This document shows positions 53,401-61,954 of a stretch of 64,000 nt of DNA, piece by piece; the stretch's first letter is position 1; each line of letters starts with the position of its first letter. The notes under the pieces were generated by a model. That model worked only from the letters and a program-made list of their open reading frames with translations, did not search any database and was not told where the DNA came from. The position numbers were made by a program, and so were the translations under genes. This DNA is from Actinostola sp. cb2023. Its lineage: Eukaryota > Cnidaria > Anthozoa > Actiniaria > Actinostolidae. The stretch is from the NCBI GenBank assembly GCA_033675265.1, contig JAUJYZ010000906.1, positions 751,501-815,500 of the forward strand, written 5' to 3'.

Positions 53401-53589
53401 CCATCGATGGAGTACAAATACGTCCATAGTCTTGGCCAGGTGTTTCTGGGTCTTGGTATTGCACTACTGCTGCCGAATTATCGCCATCGCATCGGCCATT
53501 ATGATTTATCACAACAACTCGACGAAGAGACGACGACAGTGCCGAATAGCAGAACACCGCTATTGGTTAACCATGTACGCCATGTTTGA
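41412..53589 (+). CDS. PGAP6: TMEM8/PGAP6-like membrane protein (10 exons, apparent frameshift near the end)
   Basis: Relative of TMEM8A/PGAP6, a surface GPI-specific phospholipase A2 of the CREST superfamily. Exons: 41412-41493, 42726-42927, 46786-46993, 47560-47699, 48557-48855, 49500-49919, 51640-51974, 52341-52598, 52752-52801, 53330-53589. Phases agree up to exon 10; about 750 aa, close to human TMEM8A. Features in order: signal peptide (FLFWPLLCIIVVEVAAF), Cys-containing ectodomain with Asn-glycosylation sites, an EGF-like domain (CINDCNDHGTC ... CSCDAGYTGWACD), then seven hydrophobic helices beginning VSVLLLTLSNLAFIGDVVIA. CREST-type residues STLYHLC (helix 2) and LCDFYAILLSLW (helix 3) are present. 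In exon 10 the frame stops at 53427-53429 (GVQIRP then TAG), but the family-like continuation YKYVHSLGQVFLGLGIALLLP lies in the next frame and ends at 53589: one extra base near 53405-53411. Assignment to TMEM8A rather than TMEM8B is uncertain. Confidence 0.88.
42172..42560. repeat. GATCTAAA inverted repeats, intron 1 of the TMEM8-like gene
   Basis: AGACCGATCTAAATTGTTCA, then TGGATTTAGATCGG, is mirrored by GTGTGAACAGTGCGATCTAAATCCA. A second diverged pair (CAATCGGTTC ... CAACCGATCTAAATTTG) runs to 42560. These look like one or two TIR elements. Confidence 0.6.
42573..42616. repeat. (CCCCA)n microsatellite
   Basis: About nine copies of CACCC/CCCCA lie just before exon 2 of the TMEM8-like gene. 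The minus strand is G-rich. Confidence 0.9.
43080..46085. repeat. CAC/TAC-rich satellite, 64-bp units, intron 2 of the TMEM8-like gene
   Basis: It begins with irregular ACC/ACT triplets and about 145-bp repeats (43240-44040, containing ACATGTAGCTATCACCACC). It then becomes a regular array of about 30 64-bp units (CACCACTACCACCACCCCTC, ACCATCACCACCATGCACAA, CTTCTACCACTACTACTACT, CTCT). Sixty-four is not divisible by three and the units lack stops, so all three plus frames stay open for over 600 codons. These His/Thr-rich frames are artefacts inside an intron. Confidence 0.93.
46126..46785. repeat. 33-bp array that re-creates a splice acceptor 20 times
   Basis: The unit is GTATTATTACATAACGTATT then CTATTTTGTCCAG. 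Each unit ends in a pyrimidine-rich run plus CAG, and the last CAG (46783-46785) is the acceptor of exon 3 of the TMEM8-like gene. The array is 660 bp, exactly 20 units. With 33 bp per unit and no stop, any upstream acceptor would add multiples of 11 residues in frame. Confidence 0.93.
47093..47510. repeat. Long pyrimidine tract, intron 3 of the TMEM8-like gene
   Basis: About 420 bp of C/T-rich DNA with few purines (CTTCTC, CCTCTCAT and similar), between exons ending at 46993 and starting at 47560. It could form triplex (H-DNA). Frames in it are not genes. Confidence 0.8.
47780..48530. repeat. About 43-bp minisatellite, intron 4 of the TMEM8-like gene
   Basis: The unit is ATGATAAAATAAGACCTCTT, GTGCTTGCGTCGTGCCCGTT, TTC. 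About 15 copies occur, with length variants near 48000 and 48060 and diverged copies at 48484-48540, close to the acceptor of the exon at 48557. Confidence 0.9.
48885..49060. mobile_element. CACAGGNAGCCC-family copy, intron 5 of the TMEM8-like gene
   Basis: ACACAGACAACCCAACCC at 48890 with CTTCGAGGC opens the element. TGCGCGCGTCTTTTTGGGAT, GGGTTCCCTGTGGTAG and TGGGATCCCTGTG close it near 49055. Module order matches the copy at 28163-28280. Confidence 0.7.
49930..51108. repeat. (CCATA)n satellite, about 1.2 kb, intron 6 of the TMEM8-like gene
   Basis: About 230 copies of the pentamer, with CCATG variants concentrated at both edges and a few 4- and 6-bp units. It starts about 10 bp after the donor at 49919. 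All six frames are nearly free of stops, giving six long artefact frames of Met/Val/Trp/Tyr or His/Thr/Ile/Pro repeats. Confidence 0.97.
51237..51331. repeat. Hairpin with CATGCTCGAGGATCCAGCGG ends
   Basis: CATGCTCGAGGATCCAGCGG at the left is mirrored by CCGCTGGATC-GGCCTCGAGCATG at the right, with about 40 bp between. The end sequence CTGGATCCTCGAGCAT also occurs at 3949-3964 in ovoA intron 1, so it belongs to a dispersed family. Confidence 0.7.
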
Positions 53590-53734
53590 TTGATTGGTCT
53601 TGGACACGATTGCCTTCTACTCGATTCAAGGTCGTCGTAGTTCGACCGGGTGTCAAACAATTCCTTTGGAGAAACTGTCGTACGGTTCTTACCTCTTCCA
53701 ACTGTCTAACATCTTATTTGGTAACAAAATTCCA

Positions 53735-54745
53735 TATTTGGTATTTTCTCATTCCTTATTTAGTGGAAAAATTCCATATTTGGTATTTTCTCATTCCTTA
53801 TTTAGTGGAAAAAGTCCATATTTGGTATTTTCTCATTCCTTATTTAGTGGAAAAAGTCCATATTTGGTATTTTCTCATTCCTTATTTAGTGGAAAAATTC
53901 CATATTTGGTGGTTTTTTCTCATTCCTTATTTAGTGGAAAAAGTCCATATTTGGTATTTTCTCATTCCTTATTTAGTAAAAAAATTCCATATTTGGTATT
54001 TTCTCATTCCTTATTTAGTGGAAAAATTCCATATTTGGTATTTTCTCATTCCTTATTTAGTGGAAAAAGTCCATATTTGGTATTTTCTCATTCCTTATTT
54101 AGTGGAAAAAGTCCATATTTGGTATTTTCTCATTCCTTATTTAGTGGAAAAATTCCATATTTGGTATTTTCTCATTCCTTATTTAGTGGAAAAAGTCCAT
54201 ATTTGGTATTTTCTCATTCCTTATTTAGTGGAAAAATTCCATATTTGGTATTTTCTCATTCCTTATTTAGTGGAAAAAGTCCATATTTGGTATTTTCTCA
54301 TTCCTTATTTAGTGGAAAAATTTCCATATTTGGTATTTTCTCATTCCTTATTTAGTGGAAAAAGTCCATATTTGGTATTTTCTCATTCCTTATTTAGTGG
54401 AAAAAGTCCATATTTGGTATTTTCTCATTCCTTATTTAGTGGAAAAAGTCCATATTTGGTATTTTCTCATTCCTTATTTAGTGGAAAAATTCCATATTTG
54501 GTATTTGGCACTCTCATTCCTTATTTAGTGGAAAAAGTCCATATTTGGTATTTTCTCATTCCTTATTTAGTGGAAAAATTCCATATTTGGTATTTTCTCA
54601 TTCCTTATTTAGTGAAAAATTCCATATTTGGTATTTTCTCATTCCTTATTTAGTGGAAAAAGTCCATATTTGGTATTTTCTCATTCCTTATTTAGTGGAA
54701 AAAGTCCATATTTGGTATTTTCTCATTCCTTATTTGGTAACCAAA
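53735..54745. repeat. 42-bp minisatellite, about 24 copies
   Basis: The unit is CCATATTTGGTATTTTCTCA, TTCCTTATTTAGTGGAAAAA, GT. Forty-two is divisible by three, so a 355-codon frame stays open; it is not a gene. Diverged units continue to about 54850. It starts about 150 bp after the TMEM8-like stop codon at 53587-53589 and may lie in its 3' untranslated region. Confidence 0.95.
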
Positions 54746-54944
54746 ATCCCTTGCATGGGATTTGCCAATTTCTAATTTATTGCAAAAGTCCATATTTGGT
54801 GTGAGTTAATTCCTTATTTAGTGATAATATTCCATATTTGGTAGGTGTTAATTGTTTTCCCATAATGCACAAAAATGGCACTGTTAACGTTTGATAGTGT
54901 ATAGACATTTTCAGTTATTCAGTCTCACGCCGTTTTCTTTTGAA

Positions 54945-55425
54945 ATAGGACAACTAGACTTGGTACGTTATTGGTAGCCCGAGTAAATAGAACAACTAGA
55001 CTTGATACGGTATAGGTAGCCCGAGTAAATAGAACAACTAGACTTGGTACGTTATAGGTAGCCCGAGTAAATAGGACAACTAGACTTGATACGGTATAGG
55101 TAGCCCGAGTAAATAGAACAACTAGACTTGGTACGTTATAGGTAGCCCGAATAAATAGAACAACTAGACTTGGCACGCTATGGGTAGCCCGAGTAAATAG
55201 GACAACTAGACTTGGTACGTTATTGGTAGCCCGAGTAAATAGAACAACTAGACTTGATACGGTGTAGGTAGCCCGAATAAATAGAACAACTAGACTTGGT
55301 ACGCTATGGGTAGCCCGAGTAAATAGAACAACTAGACTTGGTACGTTATAGGTAGCCCGAGTAAATAGAACAACTAGACTTGGTACGTTATAGGTAGCCC
55401 GAGTAAATAGGACAACTAGAATTAA
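54945..55425. repeat. 42-bp minisatellite, about 11 copies
   Basis: The unit is ACAACTAGACTTGGTACGTT, ATAGGTAGCCCGAGTAAATA, GG/GA. It is unrelated in sequence to the array before it but has the same period. Confidence 0.95.
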
Positions 55426-55499
55426 AAACGATGTTTCTAGTCTATCTCGATCATGTGACGCAAAATCACTAAATGACTTTAGAAATTGTATAGAACTTC

Positions 55500-55684
55500 A
55501 CCCCCAGTTGTACGGAAGGTGGTTAGCGCTATCCACCGGATAAGTCCAATCCAACGGATAAAATTGATTGGATAACTGCACTGATCAGTTAGAAGAAGAA
55601 GAATATTTTATTTGCACTTTAGTTATCCATTTGATAGGACTTATCCGGTGGATAGTGCTATTCACCTTTTGTGCAACCGGGGCC
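55500..55684. mobile_element. TIR element (CCGGTTGCACAAAAGGTG type)
   Basis: CCCCAGTTGTACGGAAGGTGG, TTAGCGCTATCCACCGGATA is mirrored by TATCCGGTGGATAGTGCTAT, TCACCTTTTGTGCAACCGGGG. It shares its TAGCGCTATCC core with 11373-11490. A lone end-like sequence (GCCCCGGTTGCACGAAAGG) is at 5513-5531. Confidence 0.75.
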
Positions 55685-55839
55685 AGGCGTGTTTGACACG
55701 CGTTCGCAAAGCATGCTGGGATAAATTATGTTAAGAGAACAGCTAGTAAAAGTGTTGCTTCTAACGTTGGTTTTTGGTCGGTGGTAATTTTAGCTCCCAT
55801 TATTGCACATATCAACAGACAAAGTATGACTACATGACC

Positions 55840-56272
55840 AGGGGGAGGGGAGAGAAGGGTTTCCGAGGATGCGAGGAGAATACTGAGAAGGGCGGGAGTT
55901 GTGCCAATGATTTGGGTTACCTGTGTTATGACGTCATCTAGTGCGGGGGTGGTAAGTATCACGTATCAACAGACAAAGTACTTGGGATGACTACATGACC
56001 AGGAAGAGGGGAGAGAAGGCTCCGAGGATGCGAGGAGAATACTGAGAAGGGCGGGAGTTGTGCCAATGATTTGGGTTACCTGTGTTATGACGTCATCTAG
56101 TGCGGGGGTGGTAAGTATCACGTATCAACAGACAAAGTACTTGGGATGACTACATGACCAGGAAGAGGGGAGAGAAGGCTCCGAGGATGCGAGGAGAATA
56201 CTGAGAAGGGCGGGAGTTGTGCCAATGATTTGGGTTACCTGTGTTATGACGTCATCTAGTGCGGGGGTGGAT
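55840..56272. repeat. About 152-bp tandem repeat, three copies
   Basis: The unit contains GGCTCCGAGGATGCGAGGAG, GGCGGGAGTTGTGCCAATGA, TTTGGGTTACCTGTG, TGACGTCATC and GGTAAGTATCACG. Copies two and three are almost identical. Each includes a TTTGGGTTACCTGTG, close to the CACAGGNAGCCC terminal motif. Confidence 0.85.
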
Positions 56273-56454
56273 GCCGCTGTTCTATTTTTGACTTCTTATC
56301 ATTTGACAACGATACAATATATATATAACGTTCATCAAGTTCCGCAATACACATTTTACTGATTACTTGACAACAGTGCGGCGACTAAGTCTAATAGAAT
56401 ATGTCTAGTGACTTTCTAGAGCTAGACACTTGCATCAAATAATTTAATAATTTA

Positions 56455-56670
56455 CAGTGAGGACACACTAACCGGGACCACTTGAACAAAACTGACCAAT
56501 CAGATTACACCTGAAAATAATCACATTCCAACAAAAGTCATCTGCGCCAATAATCATTATAACTATAACGCTGATTGGCCCAGACAACTTTTGTTGGAAT
56601 GTAATTATTTTCAGGTGTAATCTGATTGGTCAGTTTTGCTCAAGTGGTCCCGGTTAGTGTGTCCTCACTG
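56455..56670. mobile_element. MITE with TA target site
   Basis: The ends CAGTGAGGACACACTAACCG and CGGTTAGTGTGTCCTCACTG extend into arms of about 85 bp (with GGTCAGTTTTG and CAGGTGTAATCTGATTGG), flanked by TA on both sides. The pattern is Tc1/mariner-like. It lies upstream of the DIRS-like element. Confidence 0.88.
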
Positions 56671-56938
56671 TAAACCGTTTGAACTGGCCTTGAAAACGTC
56701 GGTAAACTCAAATTTAAAAAATGATTTATTTTATGCAGACCCCTGAATTTTATTGTATTTGATTATAATAATTAATCGCAAATAACAGTAAGTCCTAACG
56801 CATGCGCAATGTGGACATCAGTGGGGGGTCGGGTTACAGGTCAATTAGTCCACTACCCTCAAAGCATTCCATGTGCTCTGACTTGGTAGCTTGTTGCTTG
56901 ACTGACGACTGTGACCGGCCTGGTAATTTCCACTTTAG

Positions 56939-57196
56939 TCAAAGCCGGGTACTTCTAAGTATGTTGCTAAGGCTGTTGCCCCCCGTGCCCAGGATTCTAA
57001 GTTTGTTCCTAAGGGATTCTGTCGTAAGTTCCACAGTGGTGGTAACTGTACGGGTTGTACATACAAGCATGAGTGTCCTAAGTGCCATTCTGTACACCCG
57101 GCTTGTAACTGTAATTTTCGTCCCTCTGGAGCAAACAAAACCAAGTCTTCCACAGCTGTTGGATCTCGAACTCCCTACCCCAGTCAAAATAAGTAG
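56939..57196 (+). pseudogene. Gag C-terminal fragment of the DIRS-like element
   Basis: An 85-codon open stretch has the Cys/His pattern of DIRS Gag C-termini: GFCRKFHSGGNCTGCTYKHE, then CPKCHSVHPACNC. It follows an in-frame TAG at 56936-56938, so most of Gag is missing or in other frames. It ends in TAG at 57194-57196 and overlaps the start of the reverse transcriptase frame. Confidence 0.7.
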
Positions 57197-58760
57197 ATTA
57201 ATCCCTTTGTTAACAGGGTACCAGCCATCAGTTGTGGAGTTTCTTATGAAGGGTTTTCAACAGGGTTTTCCTCTTCATTTCCACGGCCAACAAAATTATA
57301 ATTTGGTGCTTGCTCCAAATCTTTTGTCAGCCAAACAGCATCCTCAAATTGTTGATCGGTGTTTAAATAAGGAATTAGCAAATAACAGACTTGCAGGACC
57401 TTTCTCAAGTCCACCATTTAAACATTTCCGGATATCTCCTCTGGGTCTTGTTCCCAAAAAGGTACCAGGGGAGTTTCGCCTTATTCACCACCTATCATAT
57501 CCTAAGGGCTCTTCAGTTAATGATGGCATTTCAGCAGACGATTCCACAGTGCAGTATTCTCGCGTTGATGATGCTGTTCGGCTGATAAGGAAAGCAGGAC
57601 GAGGGAGTTACCTTGCAAAAACTGACATAAAAAGTGCATTTCGAATAATCCCCATTCGACCTGCAGATTACTGTCTCTTGGGCATGCAGTGGCGCGGTAG
57701 CTATTTTTATGATCGCTGCATGCCCATGGGATGTGCAAACTCTTGCCAGACGTTTGAGACTTTCAGTTCAGCTGTGGAGTGGGTTGCAAGGGTTAAGCTT
57801 AATATTCCCTTGATGCTTCATCTGTTAGACGATTTTTTGATAGTCGCGCCATCTCATCAGCTATGCTCTTCCCAGCTTTCGTCATTTCTTGGCTTATGTA
57901 AGTATTTAGGTATCCCCATGGCACCAGAAAAAACAATTGGCCCTTCTACGGTATTATCGTTTGCGGGTATTGAATTAGACACAGGGCGCTCTGAAGCCCG
58001 TTTACCTCATGACAAGTTGTATCGTTGTACAGTTATGATTTCTAAGTTTCTACAGTGCAAAAAAGTGACCCTTAAGGAATTGCAATCCTTCATCGGTCTT
58101 TTGAATTTTGCATGTTCCGTTGTAGTTCCAGGCCGAGCCTTTCTTCGTCGCCTTATTGACCTGACAATGGGCGTTAAAAAAGGCCATCATTTGGTCCGCC
58201 TCACAAAAGCTGTGAAAGGGGACCTGTCAACTTGGCTGGCCTTTTTGTCGGACTTCAACGGTTGTTCCTTTTTCTTAGACGAAGGGTGGCATACATCTGC
58301 CACTCTGCAACTGTACACCGATGCATCTGGTTCGAAGGGTTTCGGAGCTGTTTTTGGTAACAGGTGGTGCTATGGGGTCTGGCCTGAATCTTGGAAGTCG
58401 TTTCATATTTCGGCGTTAGAATTCTACCCTATTGTGCTAAGTGTTATGTTGTGGGGCAATATGATGCGCAATCAACGTATAACGTTTTTCACTGACAACG
58501 AAGCGTTAGTACATGTAATCAATAAATGTTCATGTCGTGATCAAACGCTTATGGCATTTGTGCGGAAGCTGGTACTTGCTTGTTTGCAATATAACATTTT
58601 GTTCAGAGCCAAGCACGTGCCAGGTGTCCACAACGAAATTACGGATTCTTTATCCCGTCTGCAGATCGACCGATTCAGGTGCATAGCACCGCCAATTATG
58701 GAAAGATCTCCAACCAGTATACCACTTCATCTGCTGCCACAAAATTGGGAGATATCGTGA
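57165..58760 (+). CDS. Reverse transcriptase-RNase H of the DIRS-like element
   Basis: About 530 codons open without a stop; the frame extends upstream to an ATG at 56802, but those first 120 codons lack family character and overlap Gag, so the start is set at LELPTPVKISRLIPL. Reverse transcriptase motifs: PLGLVPKKVPGEFRLIHHLS, TDIKSAFRIIPI, MPMGCANSCQTFE, and the catalytic LLDDFLIV (an LxDD in place of YxDD, usual in DIRS), then a primer-grip-like SFAGIELD. RNase H motifs: LYTDASGSKGFGAVFG, SALEFYPIVL, FTDNEALVHVIN and VPGVHNEITDSLSR. It appears intact, although the neighbouring recombinase is broken. Confidence 0.9.
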   Translation, partial: LELPTPVKISRLIPLLTGYQPSVVEFLMKGFQQGFPLHFHGQQNYNLVLAPNLLSAKQHPQIVDRCLNKELANNRLAGPFSSPPFKHFRISPLGLVPKKVPGEFRLIHHLSYPKGSSVNDGISADDSTVQYSRVDDAVRLIRKAGRGSYLAKTDIKSAFRIIPIRPADYCLLGMQWRGSYFYDRCMPMGCANSCQTFETFSSAVEWVARVKLNIPLMLHLLDDFLIVAPSHQLCSSQLSSFLGLCKYLGIPMAPEKTIGPSTVLSFAGIELDTGRSEARLPHDKLYRCTVMISKFLQCKKVTLKELQSFIGLLNFACSVVVPGRAFLRRLIDLTMGVKKGHHLVRLTKAVKGDLSTWLAFLSDFNGCSFFLDEGWHTSATLQLYTDASGSKGFGAVFGNRWCYGVWPESWKSFHISALEFYPIVLSVMLWGNMMRNQRITFFTDNEALVHVINKCSCRDQTLMAFVRKLVLACLQYNILFRAKHVPGVHNEITDSLSRLQIDRFRCIAPPIMERSPTSIPLHLLPQNWEIS

Positions 58761-59664
58761 CACGCCTTCTCAAATCTAGCTTGCAGCCATCCTCCATACC
58801 AACTTACAGGCGAGCTTGGAAGCTTTACGGTAATTTTTCCCTTCATATTTTTGGTCACTCAGTTTTCAGGATTCCTCTATCTCCAGCTAACCTAGCACTT
58901 TTTATCAGTTGCATATCTGTTTGACAAAAAATACAGTCCTGCTACAGTAAATACATATGTTTCAGCTATAGGATACTGATTTGCACAGGCTGGCGGATGA
59001 AGAAGACCCAACAAAAGTAAATTTTATTAAGGAGATGTTGAAAGGCTTTGGTAAGCTCATGGCCCGCTGTGATTCCCGACTGCCTATTACAATTCCAATA
59101 TTACACAAAATCTTCCAGAGCTGTACCTCCACGCCAGAGTATGAAACACGCTTGTTCAAAGCAATGTGTGCTGTGGCATTTTTTGCCTTTTTGCGCGTAG
59201 GAGAAATTACAGCCACTAAGCAATCAATGGAAGTACTTCAGCTAAGTCAAGTTACTACGCTGTCAACCGGCACGGGATCAGTAGAGGCACTGAAGCTTAC
59301 ATTCCTGACATTTAAGCATCATTATAACTCTCGGCCTATCTCGTTAGTTTTATCTCGCCAGCCTGATGTTTGTCCAGTTAAATTGTTACTGGAGTACATG
59401 GTTTTGAGGGGCAATTCCCCGGGACCTCTGTTCCAACATCCCGATGGGTCGCCTGTCTCGAGGACTGAATTTTCTGCTAAATTGAACTTTGCTATAAAAG
59501 CTTGTGGTCTTGACCCCACCAGGTACAAGGGCCACAGCTTTAGAATCGGTGCTGCTTCACATGCAGCAGAGAATGGATTTACTGACACTCAAATAAGGTT
59601 GCTAGGGCGGTGGAAATCTGACGCATTCAAAAAGTACATACGTATACCGAGTCTTTCCAATTGA
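58679..59664 (+). pseudogene. Tyrosine recombinase of the DIRS-like element, frameshifted
   Basis: The N-terminal SAM-like part (LLKSSLQPSSIPTYRRAWKL) is open at 58679-58924 and overlaps the end of the reverse transcriptase. A short middle piece (KKYSPATVNTYVSAIGY) lies in a second frame at about 58926-58975. The catalytic part (58981-59664) is in a third frame. Two small frameshifts and a TGA at 58977 separate them. The catalytic set is visible: Arg in FLRVGEITA, the HxxR box in GHSFRIGAA, and the nucleophile Tyr in KKYIRIP, with LLGRWKSDAF between. This copy cannot make an intact recombinase without frameshifting. Confidence 0.88.
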
Positions 59665-60781
59665 CCAGCTTCCAAGCTGTTTTGCCATGTGTGTATATGG
59701 AGGCTGGCTGGGAGTATATAACACCAGTGTGGCTTGCAGGGGCAGCTGTACTTGATCCAATAACGTGTTCAGTTACAGGCTACCAACTGACAGGGGCAGT
59801 TGCTTGCTTGTCACTCAGATTATTGTTGCATTACACTGTCTATCAGAGTCAACACAATTTGCAGGGGCATTTTGTGTTGATCATGACTGATTACGGACTT
59901 GTAATTTTAACTATATGTCTACTCTTTACATGCATTGTCTAATTTCTTTATAATTTTCTTCCGAAGACATTATTGTCATATATCACAGACGATTAGCAGG
60001 GGCATTTGTCTTGATTTGTCGTGTTTCATACTTTTGAATCGCAACTTGCAGGGGCAGTTGCTTTATTATTGTTGTAATTGTTGTCATGGCTTGGGTGGGG
60101 CTGGCCTACTTTACCCAAGTGGCCTCTGGCGGTTTTTTGCCCTCACCTTTGCGGGCTCCGTAAAAAGCACAATTTGCTATTCTTGTAAAATCAACATTTA
60201 CTTGATTATTAAAGCGGCATGTGTTTCGACACATAGCCAATATTATTCCAACATGGATGTTGTGTTTATTTCAGTCCTGGCCCAGTAAACAGAGCTAAGC
60301 CCTGACAACAATTAATTTTTACGCGGGTAGCGGTCTTGTTCACATTCAGGGGAATGCATAAATGATTTTATTGAAAACAATAAAAGGTTTTATTTTGAAT
60401 ACTAGTGTTTTGCAGTCGTTCAACTTGTAGCCGATTGTGGATTGAGTTCAACGTGCTTTTGATTTTGTTCATACTGAATCTCTGAAGCATAGAGGTTGAA
60501 GTCTCGGTGAACTGTCACGCGATGATCTGGAACGGACTGAGTGAGCCATGTCGAGCGCGCGTTTACTGTACTGCCGACACGTCCGTTCACATCCTTAATT
60601 CCTGCTCCGTAGAACAACAACAGTACATGAGGAACTTAAATCACTGAAGAGTGATGAGTTTGCCTCTACTTTCTGTTGAAGGTTTCTTCGAATTTTTATA
60701 CATTTGAAACTTCATAAAGCAATTAAGAAATATCCCTACGACCTCTTGGACTGGAGTCAGTGAGTATTCGATACTTTAACT
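59665..60781. other. Retrotransposon 3' region and flank
   Basis: It contains the GCAGGGGCAG-type repeats and then AT-rich sequence. A minus-strand open stretch (60620-60420) is listed under findings. The last part should contain the promoter of the gene starting at 60782; no clear motif was recognised. Confidence 0.5.
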
Positions 60782-61954
60782 ATGGAATCTGTTCATTCCG
60801 CCGAAAATGGACGAAAAAGTTCGTCAAAACTTGAGGGTCCAGACCTACGAAAGCAAGGTCTTCCTGATTTGGTAAGTTTAATAATAGAAATAGTTCTTAG
60901 TTTGACTAGTTTGACTAGTTGGTGAAGATTCACAAAGCGGGTAACAAGACCATAGTTTATATATCGTTGATGTTCTATATCTACTGTATTTGAACGCTCG
61001 GTTCAAAACGTCATCTCGGCTTTGTTGACTTTGGCAGTTCAGTGTAGTAAAATTTCGGCAACTGAACGATCGGGGAATCAACAAAATGCCTGAACGATGG
61101 AGTAATCCAGAAATTAATTCAGGTCGGTGTTATAATTTGAACAAATTTGGCAAATACAGTAGCGTTTGGAATCCACATGGGAGGGGAGAGTAGGGTGCTT
61201 GTCTGGCCGACGGGCTTTCTTCCTGTAGGTAGGGGGACCTCTGGAAACCAGGCTAAGTTAAATTCAACTCAAGACACTTCAATCTCCCCAATACACTTCA
61301 ATGGAGAGACGGGGCCGTAGTTTTATTCTATCATCCGATCGAGACGCGCAAAGTTCTATAAGGCCCTAGTGGTGGTGTCCTTCACATAAGTCCATACGAT
61401 GTATAATAATCGTCAGCAGGGTCATAGGCCAAGATGCACCTGTGAGACATAGTTTGCGCGCATGTGGGGAAAGTGCAACGGCCGAGCGGTGACTGTGGAA
61501 GAGTCTAAGGTTTTCCGAGTTGGCCTATGACGCACTTCCGGTACAAATTACTTTATACCGTACAAAGGCGTACGTGACTTCCGGGACGTTTTATTTCCGG
61601 TCGTCATTAGAGTTCAGTTGAAATTAATATTAATTGTGACCATATTTTTGTAGAAGAAACAAGTTTCAGAATTGTGTTTTTGTCATTACAGAATGTGGTA
61701 ATATGTCAGCGTCGCCTTATTAATTATTCATGAATTACCCAGTCATTAACAAAACAAAACCCAAGCGAGCTTCAAAACAATTTGTAATGAATGTTCAGTG
61801 TCAGCTCGTATCTTAGCAAAATATTTGTCTAGAACGCAGACCTAGTGCAGTTGTGGGGCTGTAACTTTAGTCAATACTTTTAAATCACAGCTGAAAGTGC
61901 AATACAAGTTACCGATGGCGATGGCAGACGGTCCGAATGTCCAAGATCTAGAAG
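60782..61954 (+). CDS. First two exons of an unrecognised gene (runs off the window)
   Basis: Exon 1 (60782-60871) begins ATG and encodes 30 residues, MESVHSAENGRKSSSKLEGP then DLRKQGLPDL, ending at a strong donor (TTG|GTAAGT). A possible exon 2 (61891-61954) has acceptor ATCACAG and donor GAAG|GTAAAA, joins in phase 0 and reads LKVQYKLPMAMADGPNVQDL E. No stop falls in either, but they are short and the family is not recognised. The polar, Ser/Lys-rich start suggests a disordered N-terminus. Alternatively the ATG-GCG-ATG-GCA at 61915 starts a separate gene. No further exon was identified before 64000. Confidence 0.4.

Larger units (their letters stand above)
53590..56938. other. Repeat-filled region between the TMEM8-like gene and the retrotransposon
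   Basis: No gene was recognised. It consists of two 42-bp minisatellites, a TIR element, a three-copy tandem repeat and a MITE, each listed separately, plus about 400 bp of unassigned AT-rich DNA. Confidence 0.6.
56939..60300 (+). mobile_element. Degraded DIRS-like tyrosine-recombinase retrotransposon
   Basis: Gag remnant, reverse transcriptase-RNase H and tyrosine recombinase in this order with overlapping frames are diagnostic of DIRS-type elements, which integrate with a recombinase instead of an integrase. The 5' end seems truncated: the Gag frame is open only from 56939. Downstream of the recombinase, degenerate copies of GCAGGGGCAG recur at about 59736, 59790, 59861, 59997 and 60049 and may belong to the element's terminal or internal repeats. 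AATAAAAGG at 60379 could be a polyadenylation signal. Boundaries are approximate. Confidence 0.85.

Noticed and set aside
53586..54653. 355-codon FHIWYFLIPYLVE-like repeat frame
   Set aside because: 42-bp minisatellite downstream of the TMEM8-like gene, no domain and no supporting splice structure.
56802..57164. Upstream extension of the reverse transcriptase frame to an ATG
   Set aside because: These codons overlap the Gag zinc-motif frame and do not look like protein; the extension is probably a chance open stretch.
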